Assembly (NCBI GenBank): GCA_027574665.1
Contig: CM050649.1
Location: 60,726,150-60,790,149, forward strand
DNA: 64,000 nt
Direction of reading: 5' to 3'
DNA from: Rhynochetos jubatus
Taxonomy: Eukaryota; Chordata; Aves; Eurypygiformes; Rhynochetidae
In this document: positions 12,796-23,608 of the stretch, in pieces
How positions within the stretch are numbered: position 1 is the stretch's first letter
Layout of the letters: every line of letters starts with the position of its first letter
Notes under the pieces: generated by a model
Told to the model about the DNA's origin: nothing
Seen by the model: only the letters and a program-made list of their open reading frames with translations
Database searches by the model: none
Position numbers and translations under genes: made by a program

Positions 12796-13422
12796 TTAAA
12801 GCATGTTATTAAGGGCATGGTACAAAAGCCTTTTACACACAGACAGGCTTGGGACTTTGAACACCTCTCCGGGAAGCCTGTTCCAGTACTTCAGAACCCT
12901 CTCAGTAAAGAAATGTTTCTTAATGGCAAGTCTGGACTTTGCCTGCCACAGCTTTGAACCATTCCCACACATACTAGCACAAGATACCAGGGAGAAGAGA
13001 CAAGCACCTCCTTTTCTACTTCCTCTCCTCAGGAAGCTGTAGACAACAATGAGGTCACCCCTCAGCATCCTTTTCTCCAAACTAGGTAACACAAAATTCC
13101 TTAGCTGTTCCTCAGAGGACATTCCTTCCATCCCATTCACCAGCTTTGTTGCCTTTCTCTGTCTGTATTTGAAGAACTTCACATGCTTCATAAATTTTGG
13201 GACCAGAACTGCACACAGTACAGAAGGTGAGGCTGCACCAGTGCTGAATGCAAGAGCATCATCCCCTCTTTTGAATGTCTGGCTATACTGTGTGATGCAC
13301 CCCAGGCTGCAGTTTGCTCTTCTGGCTGCCAGGGCGCACTGCTGACTCATATGGAGCCTAATGTAGACCAACACCCCCAGACCCTTTTCTGCAGGGCTGG
13401 TCTCCAGCCACTCTTCTCCCAA
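12796..13422 (-). pseudogene. CR1 reverse-transcriptase C-terminal remnant, 208 codons open
   Basis: The minus strand is open for 208 codons and reads as the C-terminal part of the CR1 ORF2 protein, which in an intact element carries an endonuclease and a reverse transcriptase. Visible CR1 family words are MSQQCALAARRAN (residues about 25-37), RKATKLVNGMEG (about 90-101), SLEKRMLRGDLIVVY (about 114-128) and FFTERVLKYWNRLPGEV (about 172-188). Residues about 45-80 do not follow the usual CR1 text and may reflect compensating frameshifts. The catalytic core and the endonuclease lie upstream and are absent, so this is not functional. It is listed because the frame is unusually long for a dead copy. 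Confidence 0.75.
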
Positions 13423-13452
13423 TTGATACTTGTGCCAGGTGTTGCTCCATTT

Positions 13453-13487
13453 TATGTTGTCATGGTGTCCTGACTAAAACCTGGACA
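13453..13487. other. About 30-base insertion in the CR1, LTR-end-like
   Basis: The CR1 text expected to run straight from 'ttgctccat' into 'ggtgcagaat' is split by extra bases. The insert (13458-13487) begins TGTCATGGT and ends CCTGACTAAAACCTGGACA-like. These resemble the two reversed ends of the LTR family in this window joined together. It may be an LTR collapsed by internal deletion, but its small size makes this uncertain. Confidence 0.35.
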
Positions 13488-13540
13488 GGTGCAGAATATG
13501 GCATTTGAATTTGTCAAATATCCTATTATAATGGATGTAT

Positions 13541-14174
13541 ATCCAATACGAGAACCAATCCTTGATCAGTAAGCCACAAAACAGTTTTCCAGTCATGGAA
13601 GTAATTTCAAGGGTTGCCCACAACAGATTTACAAGGTGACCAATATATGACTTTAATTTTAATTCGTATTTTACATACAGACCATGATGTTGTAAATTCT
13701 TTGCTGAATTTTTGAATTTGTGACAAGTGTACAGTAGGTATTGAACAGAACTGCAGAAGAAAAACTTTGTCTGCATCAAGATAAAGACAACTTACCTTTC
13801 ATGTAACACATTAGTTTGGCTGTAGAAGATCCAAATATATACTCTGTCTCAATCACATTAAAGACAAATAATTCAGGTAGGATTATTATAACTGAATTAC
13901 AGTACTTGTGATGTACATTGTTTACTTGCTCCAGTGAGGCATTACAGTACAATGACCTGTTCTCCTGTCAGGAGTTTGGGATGTAGAACTAGGAAAGGCT
14001 TCCTGAGATGCTGGTTGTATCCCTCTGCTTTCATGGTCAAACATATCATACAATGTTGTTTATAAACTATTAAAGCATCTTAACAATTGTTGAACATCTT
14101 CTCATCCATTAGAAAATTTCCATTAATATTTTGATAATAAAGAAGGCATTTAATTATTATTCTAAGTTTATTCT
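13541..14174. other. Unassigned DNA between CR1 and LTR
   Basis: No recognised element. A 101-codon frame on the minus strand (13474-13779) overlaps the CR1 edge and has no supporting features. Confidence 0.45.
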
Positions 14175-14913
14175 AAGTGAGAGAAACAGCCCTGCAGAAA
14201 CCCAGGTGAGTGAAGAAGGAGTGGAAGGATTGTTCCAGGTGCCATAACAGAGATTACCCTGCAAACTAAGTAGAAGACCATGGTGAAGCAGGTTGCCTTT
14301 CTGCAGTCCATGGAGGACCACATCAGAGCAAACATCCATTCTGCAACTCACAGAGAGCCCACAAGGAGCAGGTGTTTCTGGCAGGAGCTGTGGCCAATGG
14401 GGGACCCAGAGTGGAGAAGTCTGTTCCTGAAGGACTGTACCCCAGGGAAAGGACCCTTTCTGGAACATTTCCTGCAGAAATGCGTCCTGTGGGAAGGACA
14501 TATATTGGAGACATTTTTGAAGAACTGTGTCCTGTGGAGAAGGGAACAGTGCAAGGAGAAATGTGTGGCAGTAGTGAAGTGTTATGATCTGACAGCAAAA
14601 CCCATTCTCCAAACCCTCTGTGTTGCTCATGGTGGTAAAGAAGGAGGCAGACCTTGGAAGAAGGTAGTAATGGAGGGAAAGTGGTTTAAATTTTGTATTT
14701 ATTTCGCACTACCCTACTCCATTATTTACTGACTATACTTTAATTTCCCCAGGTTGAGTCTGTTTTGCTCATGATGGCAATTCATGAGTGATTTCCCTGT
14801 ATTTACACCAACCTATGAGCTCTTTCATCTTACTTTCCTGACTTGTCCTGCTTAGAAGGGCAGTAAGAGAGTGGGACGGTGGGCACCTGGCAGGCAGAGA
14901 TTAACCCACCACA
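14175..14913 (+). mobile_element. Retroviral LTR remnant, second avian family
   Basis: This GC-richer block matches, from memory, a common avian endogenous-retrovirus LTR. It has repeated phrases of the type 'aaggactgt...ccc...gggaaaggaccc...tggagcag', then 'gtcgagtctgttttgcccgtgatgg' (here 'gttgagtctgttttgctcatgatgg', 14752-14776), and it ends 'gggcacctgg...taacccaccaca' at 14913. The right edge is firm. The left edge is an estimate and no target duplication was found. The several overlapping open frames (14157-14732, both strands) follow from the repetitive GC-rich text and are not genes. The family assignment (ERVK-like) is uncertain. Confidence 0.7.
14420..14560 (+). repeat. Degenerate tandem repeat of about 45 bases inside the LTR
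   Basis: Successive phrases 'ggactgtaccccagggaaag', 'atgcgtcctgtgggaaggac' and 'actgtgtcctgtggagaagg' recur every 45-48 bases, each followed by a 'tggaa/tggag...catttt' half. The array is a normal part of this LTR family but is decayed here. Confidence 0.6.
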
Positions 14914-15952
14914 GTCCTTTCCTTTTCCCTTGCTGAAGCATGGGGTTCATGCAGAATTTTCCAGATTTGAGAGTAGTGTAAGAAATTTATCATGTACCAA
15001 CTTGCTACAATAAGAATTTCTTTTAACCTAAAGAATTATTGTAATATTTCCACATTGCTTCAGGATAAGGACCAGTTTCTAAAAATAAGATGAACTAAGT
15101 TAAATATAAATGCAGCAAAACAGTAATATTTACTTGCATGCAAACACTTTTAATATGATCATTAAGAACATTAATTAATTGCAGAAAAATATTACAAGCA
15201 GAATAAATGACAAAATAAATACTGTCCTGCTGTTTATTTGATAGCACAGTTTAAGCAATATAATGACATCACATACATATAATGGCAAGTCTTTTATTCA
15301 TTTTATAACTACCTCCTGATGTGTTTTAATTCACCTATGCCAGTTACCTGACCATTCATTTTCCCCTAATTTAGTCAGGCTGCATGTTGTCCAGGAAGGG
15401 ATTGTGTATCATTCTGAATGTGTTCATACAATAGCAAGGCACTGTGATAATGCATAAACCATAAAATCATAGAGAATAGAGCTGAAAAGGCTCTGGAGAG
15501 ATCATCAGGTTCATGAGTTACCACATGGCAAACACAGGGCCACATACTGAGACATAGTTAAGTATTTCAGTTCTACTTATTTATACTGAAACAATTGTGC
15601 TTCCTTCTAACACCTGAAGATCCAGGTTATTTACCTTCATCCCACAAGATCATGACTAAATATGTATCTTTCTCAGCAGAATGGCTTTGCTAACCATAGT
15701 TTTTTGGCAAAATGAGAGAACCTATGAAGTTGAAACATAGACCAATAAATTCTTTTATTTCCATTCTGGAAATCAGAATAATTCTATGTCCTATAGTTCC
15801 TGAGATATACAAATCTTTAACATTATGAAAGAGTTAGAGAACACTGTAAATTTTTATGCATTTTGTAAATACACAAAAGCTGGTACAAAGCTCTCGACTC
15901 TATATGCAACATTGTTCAAGCAAATTATTGGGGAAGAAGCTTACTCTACCTT
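14914..15952. other. Unassigned AT-rich DNA with a faint CR1 scrap
   Basis: At 15463-15525 'aaaatcatagagaatagagctgaaaaggctctggagagatcatcaggtt' (given here in outline) resembles a reversed CR1 3' end. Otherwise nothing is recognised. Confidence 0.4.
15463..15525 (-). mobile_element. Probable CR1 3'-end scrap
   Basis: The order 'atcatagagaat', 'gctctggagagatcatcagg' matches a reversed CR1 3' terminus (tail, then 'ctctggagatcatctagtcc'). It is only about 60 bases and diverged. Confidence 0.35.
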
Positions 15953-16692
15953 TGTGCTGGGTTTAGTCAGGAAAGAGTTAACTCTCTTTATCGTGGCTGC
16001 TATGAAGCTGGGTTTTCTGGGGAATGCCTCTACTGCATTCAAGGTCTTTCTCAGCTTCGGATACTGCAGCTGCATTCCCAACTCTCTTGTTACAGGCAGT
16101 GCTGGAGACACACAGTTCAGACAGCTGACCCAAACTGACCAAAGGAGTATTTCATTCTATAGTATGCCCTGCTTGGGGCATAGGTGGGGAGAAGGTCCAG
16201 TAGTCATTACTCTTTTACTTCCTTAAACTTGTTAACACTCTCTCTGACTCCTTTGTTTGCTGCTTTGCTAACTCCTGCGTTGGCTCATTTGTGAGGGAGT
16301 TGGTGTGTCTGTTAGTTTTCTCTGTTGTGCTGTTGCTGATAGGGTTCGCACAAACTCTGCTGCGATCACTCTCCAGCTGCAGCTCTTGGACTCTCTGGCT
16401 CTGACTCTCACATCTCAGGACCTGGTTGTGCATTGGTTGGTAGGTGGTGAGAATTGTATCATAATTGTATCATAGTGTATATATGATTTATTTTCTATTA
16501 TTTTAATTGCTTATTATTAGTAGTATTTGTATATATTCATTTACATTCAATTAGTAAGAAGTTCTTATCTCAATTTTACAAGCTTCCTCGTCTCATCCTT
16601 TTCCTCTAATTCTACCTCTCCACTGAAGGAAGAGGAGGGAAGCTGTGAGAGTGGCTTCATGGAATTTTGCTAGCTGGAGTTAAACCACGACA
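15953..16692 (+). mobile_element. Solo LTR, avian ERVL-like, long subfamily
   Basis: A 740-base LTR running from TGTGCTGGGTTTAG to TTAAACCACGACA. It is flanked by a perfect 5-base duplication, acctt (15948-15952 and 16693-16697), which fixes both ends and shows a solo LTR. The words 'gacagctgacccaaactgac' and 'aggagtatttcattctat' match the U3 of avian ERVL LTRs. Its closest relative here is the 766-base LTR at 41231-41996 in opposite orientation, and the two align along most of their length. Confidence 0.95.
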
Positions 16693-16697
16693 ACCTT

Positions 16698-17005
16698 ATA
16701 CTTTATTCTGAGCAAATGAAAACCTTCTTTGTCTCTTAGAAGGCTGACATAAGCATAGAATAGACTTCATAGAACACAAAAATATTTTGTTAAGGGGAAA
16801 TGAGATACTGACATCCATGCGATAGACACCTAACTTGGTTTGGATTCCAATAGAAATCTAGCTGCAGGAACATGGAATTTAGATTTAAACACAGCCCAAT
16901 GAACTGGTAAAACTGAGACTTGTACTATTCTGCCTAGACTATGCTGAAGAATACTAGGTTAAACCAGTTTTATAGTCTCCTACAGTCACTTGTTAACAAA
17001 TACAC
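16698..17005. other. Unique spacer between two LTRs
   Basis: A 308-base AT-rich spacer. It carries no retroviral coding sequence or primer-binding site that I can see, so the two flanking LTRs are not the ends of one provirus. Confidence 0.6.
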
Positions 17006-17588
17006 TGTGCTGGTTTCATGCAGGAACCAGCCCCTCTCTTACACAGTGCTGGCAGGCCCACAGAAGCTGGGGAATTTGTTTCATTCCATGGTATGTCAGG
17101 CTCGGTGGTCAGGCTGGGAGTGCACATGAACAGCTCTGAAGGCAAAGCTGGTCTGTGGGCAGAGAATTGTTAAGGTTTTTGGGGGCTAGCTTGATAGCTG
17201 GATAGTTAGCTCCTTTTGTTAGCTCTTGGTGCAGTTGTTAGCAGTGGGGCCAGTTGTTTGTTAATGGGTTGGGGGGTTGAGGGTTTTTCTGCCGGCTCTT
17301 GGGCTCAGAGACTGTTTGCTGCTTTGGGACCTGGCTGTGTGTTGGTCAGAGCATGGTGAGATACTGTGTCATAAGTTCTCTTTTCTATTGTTTTAATTAC
17401 TTATTAGTAGAAGTACTATTAGTATTAGTGTTACCATAATTTTCATTTAGATTATTACATAGTTTTATCTCAACTTTACGAGCTTTCCTTGTCTTTTCCT
17501 CCGACTTTCCTCCTGCACTGTGGAAGGGGGAGGAGGTGAGTGAACCACTGAGTGGTAGTTAATTGCCATATAAGGCTAAAACACGACA
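17006..17588 (+). mobile_element. Solo LTR, avian ERVL-like, shorter subfamily
   Basis: A 583-base LTR from TGTGCTGGTTTCATG to GGCTAAAACACGACA. The flanks tacac and tatat agree at three of five positions, with two C/T differences, consistent with an aged target duplication. Its U5-type half ('ttttaattacttattagtag', 'tttacgagctttccttgtc', 'tcctccgac') parallels the LTRs at 15953 and 35181, but the U3 half differs from 15953. It is therefore a separate insertion of a related subfamily. Confidence 0.88.
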
Positions 17589-19834
17589 TATATGATAATT
17601 CTGTTCAAAAAAAAAACTAGCTTTCTTTCTAAGCAAAGAGAAAAATCGTTTAATTATCCCTCCTCTTCCTGTCTCCTTAGATCAGCATATATGTGAAGGA
17701 CACACAGCATATGATACCATTAGAAAATACACCCAAAGCTCAGGATATCAAATATGCATTGAAACTTGGATAAAGATTATGAAAACATTATGACTCAGAC
17801 ATAATCTCCAGAAGTGTTTAACATCTAGACTGAGATGGACAAAAGATTGACTATTTGAAAAATAGCCTCACATTTTAACTTGTGGGGGTTTATGAACAGT
17901 TAAAGAAAAAATTATTAAATTCCCTGAGGATCAATTAGCTCAGGAAGTCATATTCAATGTGACCTACCACAGAGCATACTGGTAGGTAATTCTAATCACT
18001 TTATTTGCATCATATCTGTGTTTAGTCCCTACATTGAACCAGATGGTTTCACTGAAGCATAGAGGATTTTTAGTTTTTTTTCCCCTGAAATAATTTTGTA
18101 AATCTAGGATAATCTTCAATATTGTCATATAGATGTTTTTGTTATTAGTTTTATATATCAGTACTTCCTCTTTTCATGTGTGTATAAAGTTAATCTTTTT
18201 TATCTTTTAATGGCCATGAAAAACCCTAATGTTTCTATGGTAACTTATGATTGTCTCTTTATTGAATAATTTTGATAATCTGATATTCAGTCAAGATATT
18301 TTTTGCCAACTCATTAACCTTTGATAGTAAGAATAATGGATTATTGTCTGAGCATTTCATTAAGAAACATTGCATAAGAAATAAAATAAAATAAATCACC
18401 TTATCAGTCAGTCATTTAAAAAACTTCAGATCACTGAAACTTTGAAGTTAGAACACCAATGCATCAACTATGAGGCAATCAACTTTAATTACACAATATT
18501 GTGCATTTATTAACATCAAGACTATTCTTCTGCAATATTTACATTTATCAAATGTTTACTTGTGACTTATGCAAATATGTGCTTTCTGAGCTTTGAACGA
18601 TTTATAAAATTTACCATTTATAGCCTAAGATTGCATTACATTGCCTATCATGCTTCCACAGATCTGACTTTAAATTCTTAAAACCAAACCAAGCAAAAAA
18701 AGCCGGTTGTATATTATAATACTATTAAATATTAAGAAATTCTGTTTATTCTGAAAACTACACCCATTCTTTAATTCCTTTTCTCCTTATATCCATTTCA
18801 TTAGCTCTACTGCTCTCTGACAATGCAAATTGCTTATACGATTTTTAACATCTTGTCTGTTTCTCTGAATCAGGATTTCAGTTAAAAACTATGAGCCTAT
18901 GGGAACAAAAAACAATCTAGTTCAAGTCTAATGTTTATCAATATTCAGAAACCCTGGGAGGCCTGCCAAATATATTACTTCAGATTTAATTCAGTTATAG
19001 CATAACAGTGCATTACTTAAAAGTTAAAATTAAAATAGGCTATCCAGCAAATGTCAGATTCTATCAAAAGATCTGATATCTGTAAAAGACAACAAACTCT
19101 GTGTCTTTATGGATATACTCTAAGCTCATAAGATTCTCTAGCCATCTTCAAGTCATTTCAAAGTTTAAAAAATTACTACAAGAATGAAACAAACGCCTTA
19201 ACTTGAATGAACTTGAGCACCACCTGAATCCACCACACACAGGGAACTGAGATCCTCATAATACCCTGAAAAATCTAACTTAGAAATTTACAATAAAGTA
19301 AAATGTTACAGGCAGTTAGTGTTTGTCAGTAAAAAAAATTCACCCTGCTTACAAAAATCACAAATGCAGAAGAAGAATGAATATTCTTAATGGGTTTCCA
19401 CTGGATCAAAAGTGAAAAAAATCGGTTCAGTGTTACACTGAACGGTGAAAAGACATTATAATAGAAACAATACCAAAAAATCTAAACTAATTTAAAAAAA
19501 ATCTACAGTGACTGTCAAGAAATGTTTTTAAGATTCTCTCAATTGTGGCATAGTCTGTGAAGGTAGCTTTGCTGGATGTTCCATTGTTTAGAAAAAAAAT
19601 GTAGGAGAAAAAACAATGGGGCATAATACACAATACAAACAAGTCTTCAGTTCCAAGACAATGGCTAATGGAAGATTCTTTCTTCTGGACTGATATAGAA
19701 GAATTCAACACCTCCATTTCCTAAAGAGAGACCTCTCATATTGGTAGACCTTTAAGAACACTTTCCATAGAGAGCAAGAACTATTAATCCCCAGGTTTAA
19801 GAAATCAGGAAAGGAACGCAAGAGATTGGCATGG
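17589..19834. other. Unassigned AT-rich DNA
   Basis: No gene or repeat family is recognised. A short AAATA run is at about 18378-18396. Confidence 0.5.
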
Positions 19835-21723
19835 ATAATTTGACACCTGCTAGGCAAACTAAAGGGCTAGAAGTAAATGCACAGTGCAAGCAGTAGCAGG
19901 TATCCTGGAAAGGGTCTAGTGACATTGCCCAGTTGTGCAGGGATGTGGTCAGGAAGGCCATGTCTTGACTGGAGCAGGGTAAGGAATGCAAAAATAACAA
20001 GAAGAGCCTCTACATGTATGTCAGCCAGAAAAGGAAGGTCAAAGACTGTATCCCTCTGTAAAGTATACTGCATAAGGAGAAGACTGAGGTACTCAGTATT
20101 TTTGCCTCAGCCTTCAATGGTAAGATAATTTCCCTTCCTGCACCTCTAAACGATATGGACCATAAGACTGGGGGAGCAAAGTCCCTTCCACTGTAAAAGA
20201 TCAGGTTTGTGATCACCTGAGGAAACTGAACATATATAAGTCTATAGGACATGATGAGATGCATCCCAGAGTCCTGAGGGATTTAGTTGCTGTAGTTGCC
20301 AAGCCTCTCTCCATGGCCTATGAAAAGTGATGACAGTCAGATGAATTCCCTGGTGACAAGAAAAAGGGAAATATTGCACTCATTTTTAAAAGGATAGAAA
20401 GGAGGTTTATGGGAATTGCCAACCTGTCACCCTTACTTTTGTGCCTGGAAAGGTCATGGAACAGATACTCCTGGAAGTTGTGAGGAGACACATGGAAGAC
20501 AGGGAGGTGATTGAAGACTGCTAGCATTGCTTCACCAAGGGCAAGTCCTGCCTGACTAACCTAGTGGCCTTCTATGATGGAGCAGCTACATTAGTGGACA
20601 AGAGAAGAGCTATAACAAGTTCCTCCACCACATCCTTCTCTTTGGATTGAGAGATATGGTTTTGATGAGTGGACTGTTCAGTGGATGAAGAATTGGTTGG
20701 ATGGTCACATCCAGAGGGTACTGGTCAACTGTAAAATGTCCAGATGGAGACCAGTAACAAATGGTGTCCTTCAAGGGTGTGTATTAGGCCCACTAATGTT
20801 TAATATCTTCATCAATGACAAACACAGTGGGATCAAGTGAACCCCCAGGAAATATCAAAAGACACGAAGCTGAGTGGTACAGCTGACATACCTGAGGGAT
20901 GTGACACCATCCAGAGGGACCTGGACAAGTCCAAGAAGTGAAGCAGTGTGAACCAGATGAGGTTTAACAAGGCCAAGTGCAAGGTCCTGCACCTGGGTTG
21001 GAGCAATCCCAAATACAAGTACAGGTTAAATGGAGAATGGATAGAGAGCAGCCCTGAGGAGAAGGACTTGGTGGTACTGGTGGACAAAAGGCTGAACATG
21101 AGCCAGCGCTGGCAGCCCAGAAAGCCAACCGTATCCTGGACTGTATCAGAAGTGTGGCCAGCAGGTGGAGGGAGGTGATTCTCCTCCTCTACTCTGCTTT
21201 CGTGAGCACCCACCTGGAGTACTGCATCCAGCTGTGGAGGCCTCAGCATAAGAAGGATATAGACTGGCTGGAGCAAGTTGAGAGGAGGGCCACAAAGATG
21301 ATCAGAGGGCTGGATCATCTCTCTTTTGAGGACAGGCTGAGAGAATTGGGCTTGTTCAGCCTGGAGAAGAGAAGGCTCTGGGGATACCTTATAGCAGCTT
21401 TCCAGTACCTGTGGGAGGCCTACAAAGGAAGCTGGGGGTGCACTTTTTAGAAGACCTGTAGTAATAGGACAAGGGGTAATGGGTTTAAATTGAAAATGGG
21501 GAGATTTAGATTAGATATCAGGAAGAAGTTGTTCAAGGAGAAGGTGGTGAGGCACTGGAACAGGTTGCCCAGAGAAGCTGTGGATACCCCATCCCTGTCT
21601 GTCTTCAAGGTCAGGCTGGATGAGGCTCTGAGGAATCTGGTCTAGTGGAGGGTGTCCCTGCAGTGGGGTTGGAACTAGATAATCTTTAAGGTCCCTTCCA
21701 ACCCAAACCATTCTATGATTCTA
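19835..21723 (+). mobile_element. Longest CR1 LINE copy, reverse-transcriptase half plus 3' end
   Basis: About 1.9 kb of plus-strand CR1 covering much of the reverse-transcriptase domain through to the 'accattctatgattct' tail. Recognisable stretches include the tract before the catalytic domain ('aacatatataagtctatagg'), 'ttcaccaagggcaagtcctg', 'ccttcaagggtgtgtattagg' and the C-terminal part near 21180-21440. The catalytic FADDTKL region reads ISKDTKL at 20853-20873, so the first aspartate is lost. Many frameshifts and stops break the frame. The endonuclease and ORF1 are missing by 5' truncation, as is usual for CR1. Confidence 0.93.
20948..21450 (+). pseudogene. CR1 ORF2 C-terminal remnant in two frames
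   Basis: Two overlapping open stretches (20948-21178 and 21154-21450) together cover the C-terminal CR1 protein region, with [12 protein letters not shown] at the start of the first and [20 protein letters not shown] in the second. A frameshift near 21104-21180 separates them, and nothing suggests expression. Confidence 0.7.
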
Positions 21724-22243
21724 AGACATGTGTAGTACTATGCCTATCATAAACACTATAAATAATACAATTAGTTTACAAATGATTTTGAGCAGGACAT
21801 ATATGTTCTAATAGTCCACTACAATCAAAAGTCTACATAAACTCGAAGAACATTTCTAAATTCATTATATATAGGTTCAGATATCTGTACTGGAATTATT
21901 TATACCTCGAGCAGTCACCAAAAATTTCCTTTCAAAGCAAAGAAGAAAAATAAGCATGTCTGATGCAATTCATCTGATCTGTTTTGTGTTTCTTCACTAA
22001 GACAAGATGAATCAGGCCCTAGAAGTGTCTGTTTCTCTCCTTGACTGTAAAAGGAATGTTCCACAGAGGATACTGGGACAGGCTTACATGTACAATGATT
22101 TTATTGTGTGGCCTGTAGCTGATGGCATCCATCAACTCTAGCAGTGAAAGTTACCTTCAAAAACAATGATAAAAGACAAAGGAGAAAGGGAAAAGAAAAA
22201 AAAAGAGAAGGATATCTTCCTAGTGACCAGTAATGAAGAAACC
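21724..22243. other. Unassigned DNA
   Basis: No repeat or gene is recognised. The right part (22190-22210) is purine-rich and adjoins the coding-like relic that follows. Confidence 0.45.
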
Positions 22244-22429
22244 TTATGGATCTTTCTGAATGAATATCTTCTTGCCATCTTCTGCAGTGAAACAAATGCT
22301 CTCTCCAAAAGCTTTTTCCAAATAACTGCATAGTTTCCACAGAATTGCCTCAATCTTGTTGCTCTGATTTATTATAGTAATAGTGTTAGATTGGAGCATG
22401 CTTTGATCAGTTGCAGATGTTGCAGAGAG
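22244..22429 (-). pseudogene. Unidentified coding-like relic
   Basis: The minus strand is open from just after a stop near 22430 to a stop at 22244-22246. A 51-codon frame starts at ATG 22399-22397. The peptide has protein-like composition: IINQSNKIEAILWKLCSYL is followed by EKAFGESICFTAEDGKKIFI and QKDP. Beyond the stop the same frame continues GFFITGH, another stop, then EDIL, as if two codons had mutated to stops. No clear splice sites flank it. I do not recognise the protein. It could be a decayed exon, a processed-pseudogene fragment or chance. Confidence 0.3.
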
Positions 22430-23346
22430 CTAATTGACTTTTAAAGCTGTGTACAAGTGCATTATTGTGAAATGTTTATGGGTCTCTAAATGACTACTTT
22501 AGTAATGATGTCTACTAAGTTCTGTTTGTTCCTTGTATAAGATTATAAACTAAAAATTATGAAACAAGGTGCATAAAATGAGGGAGGAGAAAGAAAAGGC
22601 AATTCAAACCTTAATTGAAACCACCTCTTTCAAACTGACATTATAGCCATAGCAATGTTTTCAGAACCTGCCAGTGCAAAACATGAAGACCTAATATACT
22701 TTGGATTATGAGGGTAAAAGGTAGTTACAGTGGTATGTGAGGGGCATGTTGGTGTAAGGTTACAAACTGAAAGGGACACTGCAATGTTATGAGCTAAAGA
22801 GCTGGAAATTGAAGCCGTTTAGGTCAAAGCAGCTTCCCATAGGATTCTAGGCAATTATCTGTGATGTAGGATTACTCTTTAAATGTCTGAAATTCAGATG
22901 TCTTATATTTGTCTCAGTTCCTCATTTAGAAAGGATTAATGTCTATTTTTTCCTTTCTTTTCACGTTTGCGCTTATTTAGATAGCTAGATTTTGTCAGTC
23001 CTTCAATCTTTCTAACTTTAAGCATAATGCTTACAAAAAGGAAACCCTTAGCACCTCCACAGTATAAAACACTACAGCATTTTAGCTCTATTTTTACCTT
23101 ATTTTTCCCCTAAATTTATAGGAATCAAAATCTAAAGGAGGTAGTACTGTATTCAAGGTATGTCTCTGCATTATATACTCAGAAAGAACAGAGAGAATCT
23201 AAAATCTTGGCTACTCAGAAGTCAAGGAAACTGTGACATTTCAATTTAGAGATGTGAGAATGACAGATAAATGAGTTGTCCTCTTAAAAAGTAGGAAACA
23301 GTACAATGACTATTATTATTTACCATATTGTGGCCTGAATGAAACT

Positions 23347-23389
23347 ACTCAACAACATGGAAGATAAATTACTCAACCATGGAAGATAA
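23347..23389. repeat. Short imperfect tandem duplication
   Basis: 'actcaac' plus 'atggaagataa' occurs at 23347-23367 and again at 23371-23389, the second copy being two bases shorter inside. Confidence 0.7.
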
Positions 23390-23546
23390 CAGCTCAAACT
23401 AACAGCAACAAAATTGAGAATAGGACTTATCCCTTCACTGAACCAATGCCAACCTCCAGCATATGAGAAATGCTTGGAGTCCTACTAGCTATAGAATCTG
23501 GTCTACCGAGGAAATCCAAAATAAGAATTATTGTGAAGTTTAGTCT

Positions 23547-23608
23547 GTTTGGTTTTGGTGGTTTTTTTTTTGGTTTTTTTTTTTCTTTTTTTTTTTTTTG
23601 GGCGGGGG
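23547..23608. repeat. T/G-rich low-complexity tract
   Basis: Runs of T broken by GG ('tttggttttggtggtttttt') pass into 15 or more T and then 'gggcggggg'. Confidence 0.85.

Larger units (their letters stand above)
12675..13540 (-). mobile_element. CR1 LINE with a TAGAC/TAGAATAGAC tail
   Basis: A minus-strand CR1 3' segment. The left edge (12675-12726) is a tail of repeated TAGAC and TAGAATAGAC-like units, followed by 'agttggaagtgacctacaac', the reversed CR1 3' end. This tail differs from the 'attctatgat' tails elsewhere in the window, so it belongs to another CR1 subfamily. Similarity continues through the reverse-transcriptase C-terminus. It is interrupted near 13453-13487 by about 30 foreign bases, resumes at 'ggtgcagaatatggcatttg', and fades by about 13540. 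Confidence 0.9.

Noticed and set aside
14157..14732. Frames of 157 and 150 codons on opposite strands
   Set aside because: They overlap each other and lie in an LTR with internal tandem repeats. They have no domain or splice context.
15953..17588. A provirus bounded by two LTRs
   Set aside because: The spacer is only 313 bases with no viral coding text. The two LTRs differ in length and sequence, and each has its own flanking duplication.
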